A stretch of 64,000 bases of DNA from Phoronis australis (GCA_002633005.1 NMRA01000173.1:384472-448471), one strand, 5' to 3'; shown: positions 1-10,373, counted from the first letter of the stretch. Numbers and translations: made by a program. The notes: a model not told the origin generated them from the letters alone.

Positions 1-42
<42 letters not shown>

Positions 43-54
43 TCTCTCTCTCTC
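1..54. repeat. (TC)n microsatellite at window edge
   Basis: Near-perfect CT/TC dinucleotide run with three T interruptions. It continues off the left edge of the window, so its full length is unknown. Confidence 0.97.
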
Positions 55-660
55 AGTGTAATCCAGCAAATGTCGGTCACGTAGGTTGAAGTATCAGGAC
101 ACGACTCTGCTGGGATTGATAGGATGGCACGTGAGTGCAAAGTAAAATAGTAATTTTCAACGGATGAATTCATAAATTAATGTCTTCGAATGCACCAAAT
201 TACATTCCAACGTTGGTGGTGTTGAAACGTAATTCTCAAACTACGAGACCTCTAGCTGAACCGAGAATAACGTGAAATCCGGCTCAGCTAGTTCAGTTTT
301 GGCTGAAAGAAGGCATAAAGTGAATAGGTGTTGAAGATGCAAAATAGAAAAACGAACACGAAGAGGCCAACATTTTTATCTATGAAGATCAAAAGTATAA
401 ATTCCTCATACTCCTTGATGAGGTCACGAATGTATGAATAATTAATTAATGACGACGATTTCTGAACTGAAATATGCATTGCGAGAATATGTCACTGAAG
501 ACCAACCTGAGCATTTACACGGAGAACAGTAATTAGTCCAAGGTCTGTGACCATGAGCTTTGTTGTCATGACGGCAAATTTGTTATTCATAGAGACCGAA
601 CGATAAGTGTGTAAGTTGCATACGCTTCCTGTTGAAAATTGAACTAGGCCTTTACTCTCT

Positions 661-893
661 AAAATCAGCCTTACATTTGTTACTTTGGTAAGTAAGATCA
701 GCCTTACATTTGTTGCTTTGGTAAGTAAAATCAGCCTTACATTTTTTACTTTGGTAAGTAAGATCTCAGCCGTACATTTGTTACTTTGGTAAATAAGATC
801 AGCCTTCCATTTGTTGCTTTGGTAAGTAAAATCAGCCTTACATTTGTTACTTTGGTAAGTAAAATCAGCCTTACATTTGTTACTTTGGTAAGA
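661..893. repeat. 33-bp minisatellite, about 7 copies
   Basis: The unit is roughly GTAAGTAAAATCAGCCTTAC followed by ATTTGTTACTTTG, repeated about seven times with scattered substitutions. Because 33 is divisible by three, the minus strand reads as an 11-residue periodic ORF (TYQSNKCKADF), which is a by-product of the repeat and not a gene. Confidence 0.93.
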
Positions 894-902
894 ACCGCTT
901 CC

Positions 903-988
903 GATTTCCGTTACCAACTCAAGTCACAGGCAGTACATGCGCTATTTTCGAATTCGCAATGTTAGGCCAACCCCCATAAGTTCTAAAT
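903..988. repeat. Dispersed repeat, related to 54425-54500
   Basis: The segment beginning TTACCAACTCAAGTCACAGG and ending near TTAGGCCAACCCC is recognisably similar to TTGCCAACTCGAGTCACTGG to TTGGCCAATCCCA at 54425-54500, in the same orientation. It is a two-copy interspersed repeat of unknown class. Both copies are directly preceded by tandem repeats. Confidence 0.55.
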
Positions 989-1710
989 AGTTTTCTTTAG
1001 TCTTTATCGGATGGTTTCGATGTTCAGAAATAGAACCCTATTAATGTATGGGACATAATTTGACATACCCGATTAAATGTTAAATTCGAATGGCGAAATG
1101 CAGGTTAACAGACTCATTGTCGTCTTCCCTCCACTCAACCTTTATTCTAGAGCACCCGGCAGTTTCTGTCTTTTCATCATGATTTCTGAAGAATATTTTC
1201 ATTGGTTGAGCCTAAAGGATGACTGTAGAGAATTGTGGTCTATATTATTTTCATTGGCTGGACCTAAAGGATGATTATAGAGAATTCTGTACTATATTAG
1301 GATCTAATTTGGATAAATATAATAAATCATCATTTCACAAAAAAACTAGGTTGCAACGGATTGGGACAGACTTCAACTTTTTCACTTCATGACTGTGGAA
1401 CGACACGTGAAGCTGTCATTAATTATCCATTTCTTGAAGAAAACATCCTCTAGTTTGTTACCACTGATCAAATTTTCTTTAAGTGTGTTTTTCAAAAAAA
1501 AACTGAAATAGCAACTGTTCAATGCGTGACTTCATATTATAAATAATCTCAAAATGTTATCACGTCGCACGAAAACATATCTCAAAGTCTATGTAGCCGA
1601 GTTCGCACGGCAAAACGTTTTGTTGGAAAATGTCAGACACATTTCTAACAAATAAAATAAAGAAATGGAATTCGTAAATTTTGTGCAGAATACCGCATTC
1701 GTTTAAGGTT
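989..1710. other. Non-coding stretch, no recognised feature
   Basis: AT-rich sequence. Around 1180-1290 there is a short imperfect duplication (ATTTTCATTGG then GAGCCTAAAGGATGACTGTAGAGAA versus GACCTAAAGGATGATTATAGAGAA). I see no exon with plausible splice sites. Confidence 0.5.
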
Positions 1711-1897
1711 CTACGATATTCGTGAACAATGAAGGTTCTACGATATCCGTGAACAATGAAGGTACGACGATATCCGTGACCAATGAAGGTTCTACGATAT
1801 CCGTGAACAATGAAGGTTCTACGATATCCGTGAACAATGAAGGTACGACGATATCCGTGAACAATGAAGGTAAGACGATATCCGTGAACAATGAAGC
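1711..1897. repeat. 27-bp minisatellite, about 7 copies
   Basis: The unit is approximately GTGAACAATGAAGGTTCTAC plus GATATCC, repeated about seven times. The period is a multiple of three, so both strands stay open (plus strand reads NNEGSTISV, minus strand SLFTDIVEP). Flanking sequence gives no start, splice or domain evidence that either is translated. Confidence 0.93.
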
Positions 1898-2457
1898 TTT
1901 TAGAAAAAATACAATCACATACTTTTTCACGAATGAAATCCTTTCCTGAGATAATTGAGGAGCACGGTTTCATAGACTGACAGTTACTTCAAGTGGTATC
2001 TTTTTAAGTTGTGAATCAGTGTCTAATAGCTTTAAAGTGACCGGATAACTGTACGTCGAAATAAACAACACATGCCATGCAATCTAAACGGCGGATCGTA
2101 CAGGTTGTCAGAAAAATGCCTTTTTGCGGTAAAGTTGAAGAGCACTGGACGATCAATTATTGTAGCTGTTCATTTTTTGAGATTAATTGTACATTTCATT
2201 TTATTTTGTGTTGCAGTAAAACAAAATCGCCGAGAATGTTAACACCATTATTCTGTTTGTGTCTTCCGTTACACCAAACGCAGTAGAAGACTTTGGATGA
2301 GAAGTCACTGGTGGTAACAAGAATACTTAATAGAAATAAACGAGAATCATGATATTAGCATTGTATCAATGAGAACTGTACTAATTATGGCCTGGTTTTG
2401 ATGACACAAGTTAACATTCAAACGCATTTTACATACCAGATTTCACACATCTCTGCT

Positions 2458-2463
2458 TTTATT
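2458..2463 (-). terminator. Candidate poly(A) signal for CUB/LDLa receptor
   Basis: AATAAA on the minus strand (TTTATT on plus), about 125 bases downstream of the receptor stop codon at 2589-2591. It is a plausible cleavage and polyadenylation signal for the last exon. AT-rich sequence makes chance matches common. Confidence 0.4.
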
Positions 2464-2588
2464 TTTGGATATATTTCCAATACGTTTTAAATATATTTCA
2501 ACGTCATTTATCTGGAGACTCACGGGAAAAGTACGGGCAAATAAAAATAGTCGTTTCTTTAAATACAATTTTACTATTTTTTAATAAA

Positions 2589-2780
2589 TTATGAATTTAT
2601 ATTGGATCCGCCTTCGGTTGTAGTTTCCGTATACCCAGTTTCGCTTGAACTTCCTAACGTGTCGCTGAATGAAGGATTGACTGCATTAGACCTGCCAATT
2701 CGTACATGTCGACCTTGGTTATATTTTGAGTATTCTTTTGTGATTGGATAATGCACTGTAGCTTTTTTCCGTTTGGCGGC
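2589..2780 (-). CDS. CUB/LDLa receptor, last exon (cytoplasmic tail)
   Basis: Terminal coding exon of a single-pass receptor read on the minus strand. A consensus acceptor (TTTCACTTTCAG) precedes position 2780. The exon is 192 bases, opens in phase 0 with AAKRKKATVHYPITKEY, and runs 63 residues to TAA at 2591-2589. Its composition is that of an intracellular tail: basic stretch KRKK next to the membrane-proximal segment, several tyrosines (HYP, EYSKY, GYTET), an NPSF motif that resembles NPxY-type endocytic signals only loosely, and a Ser/Thr/Gly-rich end. It is the natural in-frame continuation of the transmembrane exon at 3563-3389. Signalling partners cannot be inferred. The exon is too short to have been obvious as an independent ORF, so I rely on splice sites, phase and composition. 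Confidence 0.72.
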   Translation of the reverse strand, partial: AAKRKKATVHYPITKEYSKYNQGRHVRIGRSNAVNPSFSDTLGSSSETGYTETTTEGGSNINS

Positions 2781-3388
2781 CTGAAAGTGAAATAAAGAAA
2801 ACGGGATTGTATGTGTTTAGATAATATAAGGCACTTGTAAACAAGGGCTGGAGTGGAAAACAACTCTTGCCACAGACCTGCAGGCCAGCCACACACTGTA
2901 AAAACTCTTGCCGCACACAAAAATAGTGCCACTGAACCTCAACTCCAACCCCACTCCGGCATTTCTACCTCGCACAATTTTCCTACAATTGCCTGAGCGT
3001 GGTTAGAGTTCAGGTTCCGTGGTAAAAGTTTTTGCGGTGTGTGACGAGAGGTCCGTGGTAAGAGTTGGTTTTCACCCTCTGGTAAATTACACTTTGAAAA
3101 ACGAACACCACGATAATGTCCTTACGATATTTTGAAAGAAAAACGTAATACATCTTAACGAACACCTACCTTGGAACGTGCAGAACTTTAACAAAAGTAA
3201 TAACACGTTTCGACAAGACTGCACCCAAAACCGTAAAAAAACATGGGATGGACTTTCTTAAATTGGCCTGTAGAAGCAGCCAATAATACCAAAATTTCAG
3301 TTCATGGTCTACGTGAAATCAATCTCAATTACGTAGTCCCACAAATTTAAGTTACAATGAAAAGAGCTTAAGACATAAAAAATCTACC

Positions 3389-3563
3389 TCAATTTCCCAG
3401 GGCATTGGTCCAATCTCGTGTGCTTCCAGAAATTGCTTCAACTTGAGCTGTCTGTGTATAATAACACCAACGCACACCAACAAAGTCACCAAGACAACAC
3501 CTGCTGTGACGAGACCGATAATCAAGCCCAGACCAATCGTTTTTTCTTCCTTTGCCTTTTCGG
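3389..3563 (-). CDS. CUB/LDLa receptor, transmembrane exon
   Basis: Encodes the membrane-spanning segment. The acceptor TTTTTTAG lies just upstream of 3563 and the donor GAG|GTAGAT follows 3389 (boundary uncertain by one base). Two bases complete the codon split with the LDLa exon (phase 1), giving AEKAKEEKT, then a hydrophobic helix of about 25 residues (IGLGLIIGLVTAGVVLVTLL and VCVGVII), then HRQLKLKQF, a basic stop-transfer segment that starts the cytoplasmic side. This orientation (LDLa outside, basic tail inside) fits a type I membrane protein. Reading through to the tail exon needs phase 0 at the donor, which the GAG end provides. Only a short charged linker separates the LDLa module from the helix, so the LDLa domain sits close to the membrane. 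Confidence 0.8.
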
Positions 3564-3917
3564 CTAAAAAAGAAACACGTGTACCGTTGTTATCAAAAAC
3601 ATTCTTTTGGCGAATATTTTGACACGACAGACAGACACAGCACTGGATTAGTTCAGGCTCATCGGTGATGTGATCCGCAGCTAGCCCAACTAATTGTTCA
3701 AATCAGCAGAAAGACGAAAAAATAACCAATTGACGACACAATTAAAAACAAATTTTTAATGTCAACAAAAGAATTGCAGTCCAAAATCAAGTTTTCAGAA
3801 AATTTGAAGTACATTGTCACACTACGAGGGCTGAAATTTCCTGAACGTATTCCCACGGATTTTTGTTTAATAATTAATTGCTCACGATAACAAATGCAAT
3901 TTAATTTCGCGGCTCAC

Positions 3918-4031
3918 CTATGCAAGAGCTCTCGTCGGAGTCGTCTCCACACTGACTGTATTCGTCGCATTTTTGAACCTGTGGCACGCAGTAACTGTTG
4001 TTACACGAAAACTGATCGTCAGTACAAGGAC
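3918..4031 (-). CDS. CUB/LDLa receptor, LDL-receptor class A exon
   Basis: One complete LDLa module on a 114-base exon bounded by CTTAG| and |GTGAGC, with phase 1 at both ends as is usual for extracellular modules. The six cysteines occur in the canonical order (PCT, FSC, SYC, QKC, SQC, SSC), with the calcium-binding acidic motif CGDDSDESSC at the C-terminal end. LDLa modules bind ligands or stabilise neighbouring domains through calcium-dependent folds. Here the module sits between the CUB domain and the transmembrane helix. The order CUB-LDLa-TM matches the membrane-proximal half of Neto-type auxiliary receptor subunits (CUB-CUB-LDLa-TM), and also parts of LRP-type proteins. The domain call is secure; the family assignment is inference. 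Confidence 0.9.
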   Translation of the reverse strand, partial: VLVLTISFRVTTVTACHRFKNATNTVSVETTPTRALA

Positions 4032-4615
4032 CTAAGGGATAGATAATGGGAGGAGATGACGTTTAGGACAATACACGGCACACTTGTTCACATAAATGAC
4101 ATCGACTGTGACTGATTGCGTCATAAACATGTAGTAGCGAGACGTCTGCCAGCGATACTTTTTATGCTCCAAGGAAATTAGGATCACCCTTTCAAAGGGC
4201 AAACACAGTCAAGACTACCCCTATATGATCAACACGGTTGAAATTAGTATATTTGTAGGAAGAATCCTTGAAACGTTATCATTTCCTAGAGTTTTTCTCT
4301 TTAAATAAATAATAAGCATTTTGTAGAGATTGAATCTCAGGCAAAATGTTTATTTAATAAATTAACATTGAAAAAACCCTAAAACTTTTATCCTAAAAAG
4401 CCTAAATGAAGCATTAAAAATTTTGTGGGACTAAACTTGCCAATCAAAACAGAGAACCCTTTCGTAGGACGTTCATTTGCAATATGGCGTTGATGATGGC
4501 CGCCAATCTGAGCCGCATACCCTTTCTGCACCTTTTGAGACAAGCCTCTACAGGGACAGGGGTCGGTTCTATCAACGACATTTGCCCAGTTGCGGCTCAG
4601 ACCTTCGTTAGACTT

Positions 4616-4846
4616 TAATCGGAACACATTAAAACGGTTCGTAAAAATGTGAATACAATATCAAGCTGAAAAGTTCCAATGTTCCGTTCAAATAACATCG
4701 CCTATTTATCACATGCTTGCTATTGCCTTAGCTACTACGACCTTTGATAATTAAACATTGAAGTAAAAATAATTGCAGGCGGTCTGATACACGTTGTACC
4801 AGACGTGCGCAGGCCGCGCATGCGGGCCCATTGCACTGATCACCTG
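4616..4846. repeat. Direct duplication, copy 1 (ends at an N)
   Basis: About 230 bases starting TAATCGGAACACATTAAAAC are repeated almost identically at 4995-5228. Copy 1 ends exactly at CACCTGG followed by the single N at 4847. Near-identity plus the adjacent N suggest a mis-joined or uncollapsed haplotype segment rather than an old biological repeat. It lies in the intron between the CUB and LDLa exons and does not affect the coding model. Confidence 0.85.
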
Positions 4847-4994
4847 GNAAATACGATTTTTTAAAAAAACAAACTACAAAAAAACATTTTTTTTTCGATT
4901 TTTGTCACTTTCAGAGTCATGTCTAACTAGTTAAAACTCCCTTTTTACTCATTTTAGTTAGGAACCTGGAGATTTGATCAGTGTATACACCTAC

Positions 4995-5228
4995 CTTAAT
5001 CGGAACACATTAAAACGGTTCGTAAAAATGTGAATACAATATCAAGCTGAAAAGTTCCAATGTTCCGTTCAAATAACATCGCCTATTTATCACATGCTTG
5101 CTATTGCCTTAGCTACTACGACCTTTGATAATTAAACATTGAAGTAAAAATAATTGCAGGCGGTCTGATACACGTTGTACCAGACGTGCGCAGGCCGCGC
5201 ATGCGGGCCCATTGCACTGATCACCTGG
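4995..5228. repeat. Direct duplication, copy 2
   Basis: Second copy of the segment at 4616-4846, including the GC-rich stretch GTGCGCAGGCCGCGCATGCG near its end. It continues into unique sequence after CACCTGG, where copy 1 meets an N. See copy 1 for interpretation. Confidence 0.85.
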
Positions 5229-5392
5229 AACCATTTTTATGCTTTATTAATATATACTTAAAACCGAGTTGAGGAGCTAGAAACCTGACTCAAAGGTTTA
5301 GCAGTGTGACCTAGTGGGATTCGAACCCACGACCTCGAGTAAACAAAGAAGGCACCCATGGCACCAGGCCACACCGCCTCCTCTGACCTTTC
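5229..5392 (-). mobile_element. tRNA-derived SINE-like element
   Basis: On the minus strand, 5390-5303 carries a perfect RNA polymerase III B box (GGTTCGAATCC) inside a five-pair T-arm (GTGGG...CCCAC) and an A-box-like TGGCCTGGTGCC about 35-40 bases upstream. A standard acceptor and anticodon stem cannot be formed, so it is not an intact tRNA gene. The bases after the head, down to ATAAAGCAT near 5240, could be the element's tail. I read it as a SINE head or tRNA pseudogene. It lies in the intron between the CUB and LDLa exons. Confidence 0.65.
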
Positions 5393-5867
5393 ATAAAAGT
5401 GGTCCATGGTTTCTCTAGGGAAGCGTGAAAACCTGTCGATGAGGACTTAACCGTCAAGTCGTCAACAAGATATCATGGAGATTGCGCACCTGAGGTACAA
5501 AGATTCTACAATAATCTTGCGACCAGTTGGGTTTTCAATCTTTGTCAAGATACAAAATCATCTTCCTAAATCAACACCAAGGACAATGCATACTTTGACA
5601 GTCAGGTCCAGGATTGTTTGCTTTCCTCGTAAAGCAATATTAGTTTAGCAAATTTTTATAAATATTTGAAGATATCCAGTTTGACGTAAAATGATGAAAA
5701 GATGAGAAGTGTGTTATTAAAACCTGGCAGACGAACTGCACTCCGATAGTGCTAGTATTCAACACGACGTAGCGCTACTCTGATAATCTCGTGTCGGACT
5801 CCTTTTATCTCTGCCAGGTTACAAAAAGAATCTAACTGATCCGGCAACGCAAAGTATCAATAAATAC

Positions 5868-6239
5868 CTTTCTGGCGAGATGAAAATATAATATCAAATC
5901 CGTTGGAAGCCGCACTTGAATCCGTGACGTAATGAAATGTTATTGCAGGACCTGTTGTCACATATTTCCATGGCATCTGTTCGTCACACAGTGGTGCCAC
6001 ATTCAATCGAGGGGACGACAACGACTCTCCATCATGCACATTTAGATAGTCTACACATATATCACCGACCTTGACCTCGAGGTGGAATCTCAAGAAGTCT
6101 AATAAGATAGTCCTTCCACTGGGTACTTTAACCGTGAATGTGCAGTCTGTGTTATGCTTGCTGATGAGAGAGCGGGACGATTCCAAACGCCCAGTGAGAA
6201 GTGTTGTCATGGTCACGCCGCAGTTTTCGGTAAGATAAA
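5868..6239 (-). CDS. CUB/LDLa receptor, CUB domain exon
   Basis: A 372-base exon coding for one complete CUB domain (124 residues). The acceptor TATTTGCAG precedes 6239 and the donor is AAAG|GTATTT after 5868, with phase 1 on both sides, the usual symmetry for CUB exons. The four canonical cysteines are present (ENCGV, TDCTF, DICVDY, LCDE), with the hallmark DYLNVHDGES turn and the closing beta-strand FDIIFSS. CUB domains are extracellular interaction modules, often calcium-dependent. The exon splices in phase to the LDLa exon at 4031. An upstream exon must supply the first base of the first codon and presumably a signal peptide and perhaps further modules. I searched 6.2-13 kb on this strand by eye and did not recognise it, so the gene model is 5'-incomplete. 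Neto-like is my best family guess. Confidence 0.88.
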
Positions 6240-9200
6240 CTGCAAATAGACGATTCAGTTTTCATAATTAAGCTTATTATTGTAGATGTCAGTGAAACAC
6301 TGATTACAAGGAAATGACTACAGAATCACCCTCACTGTTCCCGTATGTTACTAAAGTCATGGATTTACCAAGACAACATATATTACAAAAGAAAAAGGAT
6401 ACACGAGAAAAAATAAACAGGATGAAACGATATCTCAAAAAACCTAACATGTTTTACTTGAAAGAACGTTAAGAACAAATCCAACAAAATCCAGTTTCGT
6501 GACCCGAGCCTTATAGCAAAAAAGTTTTATCTCGTATCGTCACAAACAAAAGTAAATTATTTTCACGATTCAACACATTTGCGAATTAGACGAAGAAGCC
6601 ATTGTATGAAAGGTCATCGTAGGATACTGACAGGGAAAGATCATTTTTCGTTTCTCTTAGTATACAGAGGATGAAAGCCAGGTGGCTTGCCCTGTTACTT
6701 GATATGCAGATGTGTGGTAACATATTCTTTCAGGTGATTTATGATAAAAATATAATACCTGTTATATTGTTAGAGTAGAGAATCTAAGCTGTGCATATGT
6801 CAGTACATAATAAAATAACATTGAAATAGGAATACATATACGAAACAGTAACCCACTTTGAAAGATTTAATCAATGACATCGCTTTTGGGAGGACAGCGT
6901 CAGCAATAGATGTACCGTTAACGTGAAACTTTAATATGAGGATAATCCTCTTTTAATAATCACGGAGACGGTAAACACGGCATTAAACACTCTGTTTACT
7001 AAGTAGACAAATCTTAGGATAACGTAACACTCCAAGGTCACGAAACAAGTGCATCAGCGAGATGCAAACATATAAATGAGCGATGCTTAATAATGTTTTG
7101 TATGCACACTATTCAGTTAAATTTTTGGCACTTAGGGAGATTTATCCTATCTATAAAATTCTATTCTTTTTATGAGAGCATCACATGAATTTGATTTCAC
7201 AAGTTTTACATACCTTGTTACCTAGGGTTACAGTTTTAGGGTTGCCTTTTAACACTGACAGTCAAAATCACTGATGATCATAGAAAGGTAAAGAGGCTGA
7301 TGAAAGGAACAACTGAATGTTGGTAACGTGAACGTGTAATGAATACACGTGTTGAAATTAATTAACATCAAGTCGAGTAAAGTTGTGCGAAAAAACGGAC
7401 CGCAAGAGAAAAAAGATCAACTCGAATCTAAATAAAAGCGAGGTGAAGTACCTGGAACAAATGCGGTGCCGAAATGGGCGCAAAGAAGATCTGTAGTGTA
7501 TTATAGATGGATTATACCATGTCGACAATACACATTGCAGCCACAAGTTTCGTGGGATCATCTATTATCATGTCTGATCCAAACTCTCACGAATGCCGTT
7601 GTATTGCCTTATTGTCAGTTTTTAACATGTGTTCACAAAAATATAAAGCTCAGGTGTTCGTTACTTTAGAGAGATTGAATAAAAATCGATTATTTCAGAA
7701 GATAAATCTGGTGAAGTATTCTATTAAAGAAGGATTTATTAATTTGACAACCTCTAAAGTGTACTCAGGTACAAACACAAAGTTCAAGAACGTGTGATTG
7801 TGAATATAAATTACAGTAGACCTTCATCTGTTTGCTAATTCACAAAAGCAATCAAGCCAGTGAAAGAAGGCATAACCGCTCAGATGAGTAAACGTATTCG
7901 CCGATGTTTGAGCAAGAAATGTACACCGTTCGGGGTTTTTTAAGTGTTGCCTTTAACCCGTTAAGAAAACATGCATTGCCAACTTGCATGACTATGATGC
8001 AATTGTATTAACTGTTTACCGTGGACTCTTCTAACACGCCCCTCTCTACGTTCTGCTTGTGTGAACATATTTCAAGATGTTTAATGAAGTACGTTCGATA
8101 ATTACTCGCGTATTTGCTATTTTAACAATCCCTTGAACGGGGTGCAGTGAATTGGACTAGCCTTCAACCCAAAGACAAACATACACAGCATATTTAAGGT
8201 GAAGTTTCATCCAGTGAAATTTTTCAGAGATTCAACATACAAAATTTTAGTCTCTAATTTACATTCGATGTTTAGATTACCTTAAAATTGTCACTCAGTT
8301 GAAATGACGAAATCATAGTACTTCTGCAATCGCTCAAAGCAAGTAGACACACACAATTTACATTAGAAGAGGTGAACTTGTGCTACAGAAAAACGGATGT
8401 TGCAAAACCGCTGATAAACAATCCAACGAAACAATCTTGTTAGTAGGACATGGGCAATTATGTGTCTTTAAAACTTTCAGTTATCTCACCTTCTCGTTAT
8501 TTCTTACAAAATTTGAATGCCTTCCTACTTACAGCTCTGCTAAACAATTTTTGAGGCTTAAAATTGTATATCTGTACAATTCTTGGTGTTCAAAACATAT
8601 CATTTTCACTCTGACTACGTGTTCACGAATATGATAAAGATAATACATGATTATTATACAACTATAATAATTCTATCACTGTCAGGTTATCTCATGACTT
8701 TAGAGTCATATTTACCACACACCCAGTTTCCTATGGTGGTTTTACATTTCCACCCGGCAGCAATAACTTAAAAATTGACTTATTTGCTTTGCAGTGGAAC
8801 CGGTTTTTGTAAACATATACACGAAACTAATACAGCTGTTCGGTATGCATATTGACAACTGATAATTGCTTCATAACTGAAAAACAGTCTGATGGCTGAG
8901 AGTTGAATGTACTGGAATTACGCACCAGAGATTCCAATACAAATAAGAATAATTAATAAATATAATAATGAATTGAAATTCATATTTCGTGATATATACA
9001 AGGCGGCAAGAAGTTTGTGCACTTCAGTTCACAGAAATTACAAACCCCTCTCTGTGCCATTTACAGAAACATTGTCATTTTTTGGCGGAAAAGCGCATTT
9101 TTGGGAGTTATTGTTGGATGGAGTAACCTTTAAGAACTTATTTGGTTTGGGCAGAGGACTATTTCTCGGTGGGTTCATTGTCTTTTGGATAAAAACCAGT

Positions 9201-9254
9201 TTACTGATGACGTAGCATGTTTCTCCTGATGACGTAGCATGTTTCACGACATCA
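6240..9254. other. Probable 5' intron of receptor; mostly unique AT-rich
   Basis: No convincing exon seen on either strand. It contains a segment at about 7380-7505 that is similar, in the same orientation, to 31255-31385 (shared GCGGTGCCGAA and GGGCGCAA followed by GATCTGTAGTG or GGTCTGTAGTG), so it holds part of an interspersed repeat. ORFs overlapping that repeat (7358-7561 minus, 7466-7669 plus) have no domain signature. Confidence 0.5.
7380..7505 (+). repeat. Interspersed repeat, copy related to 31255-31385
   Basis: Shares ordered blocks with 31255-31385: GAGAAAAAAGATCAACTCGAATC versus GAGAAAAAATAGAACACCTCGAATC (abbreviated blocks), then CGGTGCCGAA, GGGCGCAA and TCTGTAGTG. Class unknown, no terminal repeats recognised. 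Confidence 0.55.
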
Positions 9255-9573
9255 GGGCCCAGTTGCATAAAAGTTAAAGGCTGCATAGCAACAACGACGT
9301 CGCATTAACATGCGTCACGTTGTTATTGTTGAACAATGCACCTGACGTCATGCAACAATCAAAATTATCTGCTGGATAAGTTTGAAGCTTTAAGCACACT
9401 GCTGTAGTGGTAAAATTAGAGGTAAGTAGGCGCCCAAAGCCCACCATATCATCTTGAACACTGAACGTAACTTACGGTGCGTAGGCGCTACGTTCAAATG
9501 CCAAAAGGTGGTTGGCTGCGCCTAAGTGCTCCTACGCGCCACTACAGCACTGTTTATGCAACCCAGCCGTGGC
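9255..9573. mobile_element. MITE-like element with TTGCATAAA inverted ends
   Basis: The left end is GGGCCCAGTTGCATAAAAG and the right end, read in reverse complement, is GGCTGGGTTGCATAAACAG. The interior has no coding capacity and carries several short inverted motifs (GTGACGC/ACGT-rich and TAGGCGC repeats). Size of about 320 bases and inverted ends fit a non-autonomous DNA transposon. Target-site duplications were not clear. Confidence 0.6.
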
Positions 9574-10234
9574 CAATGCTGAAAGTCAGAAAGTTTGTAC
9601 ACAACTCAGACGCAATAGACATACACGCCCTTAGCCTGCATGGATTTCGAGAAAAAGGCCCCAGACCAATAAAACAACAAAATCCATTCTCCTTTTTGGG
9701 GATTTTATTACAAGTAACCGCCAATTCTCGCTGTTGTCTGCCAAACATTCAATAAATCAAGGCCCGAGATTTTACCAGTTAAAAACGTTAATAATATTCT
9801 ACTGTTTATCGAGTGGGGTACAGTTCCGCCAGCACGTTTAACTACAGGTTTGAATCCGCGCTAAGGTTGATCTCAGGAAATCACTTTTCTTGCCGATAAT
9901 TTCAGTTTAAAAGCCAACTCAATAAATTTATCAGTAACCACATACAAATTGAAATAAAAATCGTTTTTATATACATTTATTAAATCACCTTGTGGAGTTC
10001 AGATAACTCAGTCGAAAACTTTATTCAGATAATGTCACGGAAACAACTCCACGCAGATTTTTTCGATTAAAAAAGTAGAGAAAATATCAAATTAAATTTA
10101 ATCNCAGGAACACAACAAGTGTATCCGCAGTAAGTTTTCTTCGCGCTCATACCGCGTATTATGCTTGTTACTATGGCCGCTTTCAGAATCCTGACCACAG
10201 CACCCACAATGCACCATTTTAACCTAATTTCAAT

Positions 10235-10373
10235 ATGGCGTCGCTGCAAATCCGCAGACGTAGTCGTGCTATGTCAAGGTCGCTCAGAAGTACGTTAGGG
10301 GTTTGTGGAGAAGAGAATGTGTTAGGATTGCAAAATGCCGCACAACTTTATTGAACATGTCCAGCACTCAGTT
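10235..10373 (+). promoter_or_regulatory. Candidate promoter/first exon with YY1-like site
   Basis: A locally CpG-richer segment contains CAATATGGCGTCG, matching a YY1-type core (AANATGGCG) of the kind often found at transcription starts. From it runs a 39-codon ORF (MASLQIRRRSRAMSRSLRS...) and a second ATG at 10335 giving MPHNFIEHVQHSV that reaches a GTAAGT donor at 10374. The first ORF could be an upstream ORF and the second the real start of a spliced gene. I could not find later exons, so this is a weak call. Confidence 0.25.

Larger units (their letters stand above)
2589..6239 (-). other. Gene locus: CUB-LDLa-TM receptor (5' incomplete)
   Basis: Joins the exons 6239-5868, 4031-3918, 3563-3389 and 2780-2589. 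Every junction keeps the reading frame (phases 1, 1, 0) and the domains follow a sensible order: CUB, LDLa, helix, tail. The visible protein is about 284 residues. The architecture resembles the C-terminal half of Neto-type proteins, which modulate ionotropic receptors in other animals, but a two-domain LDLa/CUB orphan receptor is equally possible because I cannot see a first CUB domain. Confidence 0.75.

Noticed and set aside
492-917. 141-codon minus ORF with TYQSNKCKADF repeats
   Set aside because: Product of the 33-bp minisatellite.
1560-1973. 137-codon minus ORF with FIVHGYRRT repeats
   Set aside because: Product of the 27-bp minisatellite; an equally long frame is open on the other strand.
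4388-4627. 79-codon minus ORF with cysteine pair DPCPCRG
   Set aside because: Sits in the receptor intron next to the duplicated segment; no domain signature or splice frame.
5303-5390. Functional tRNA gene
   Set aside because: Perfect B box and T-arm, but no valid acceptor pairing or anticodon stem-loop.
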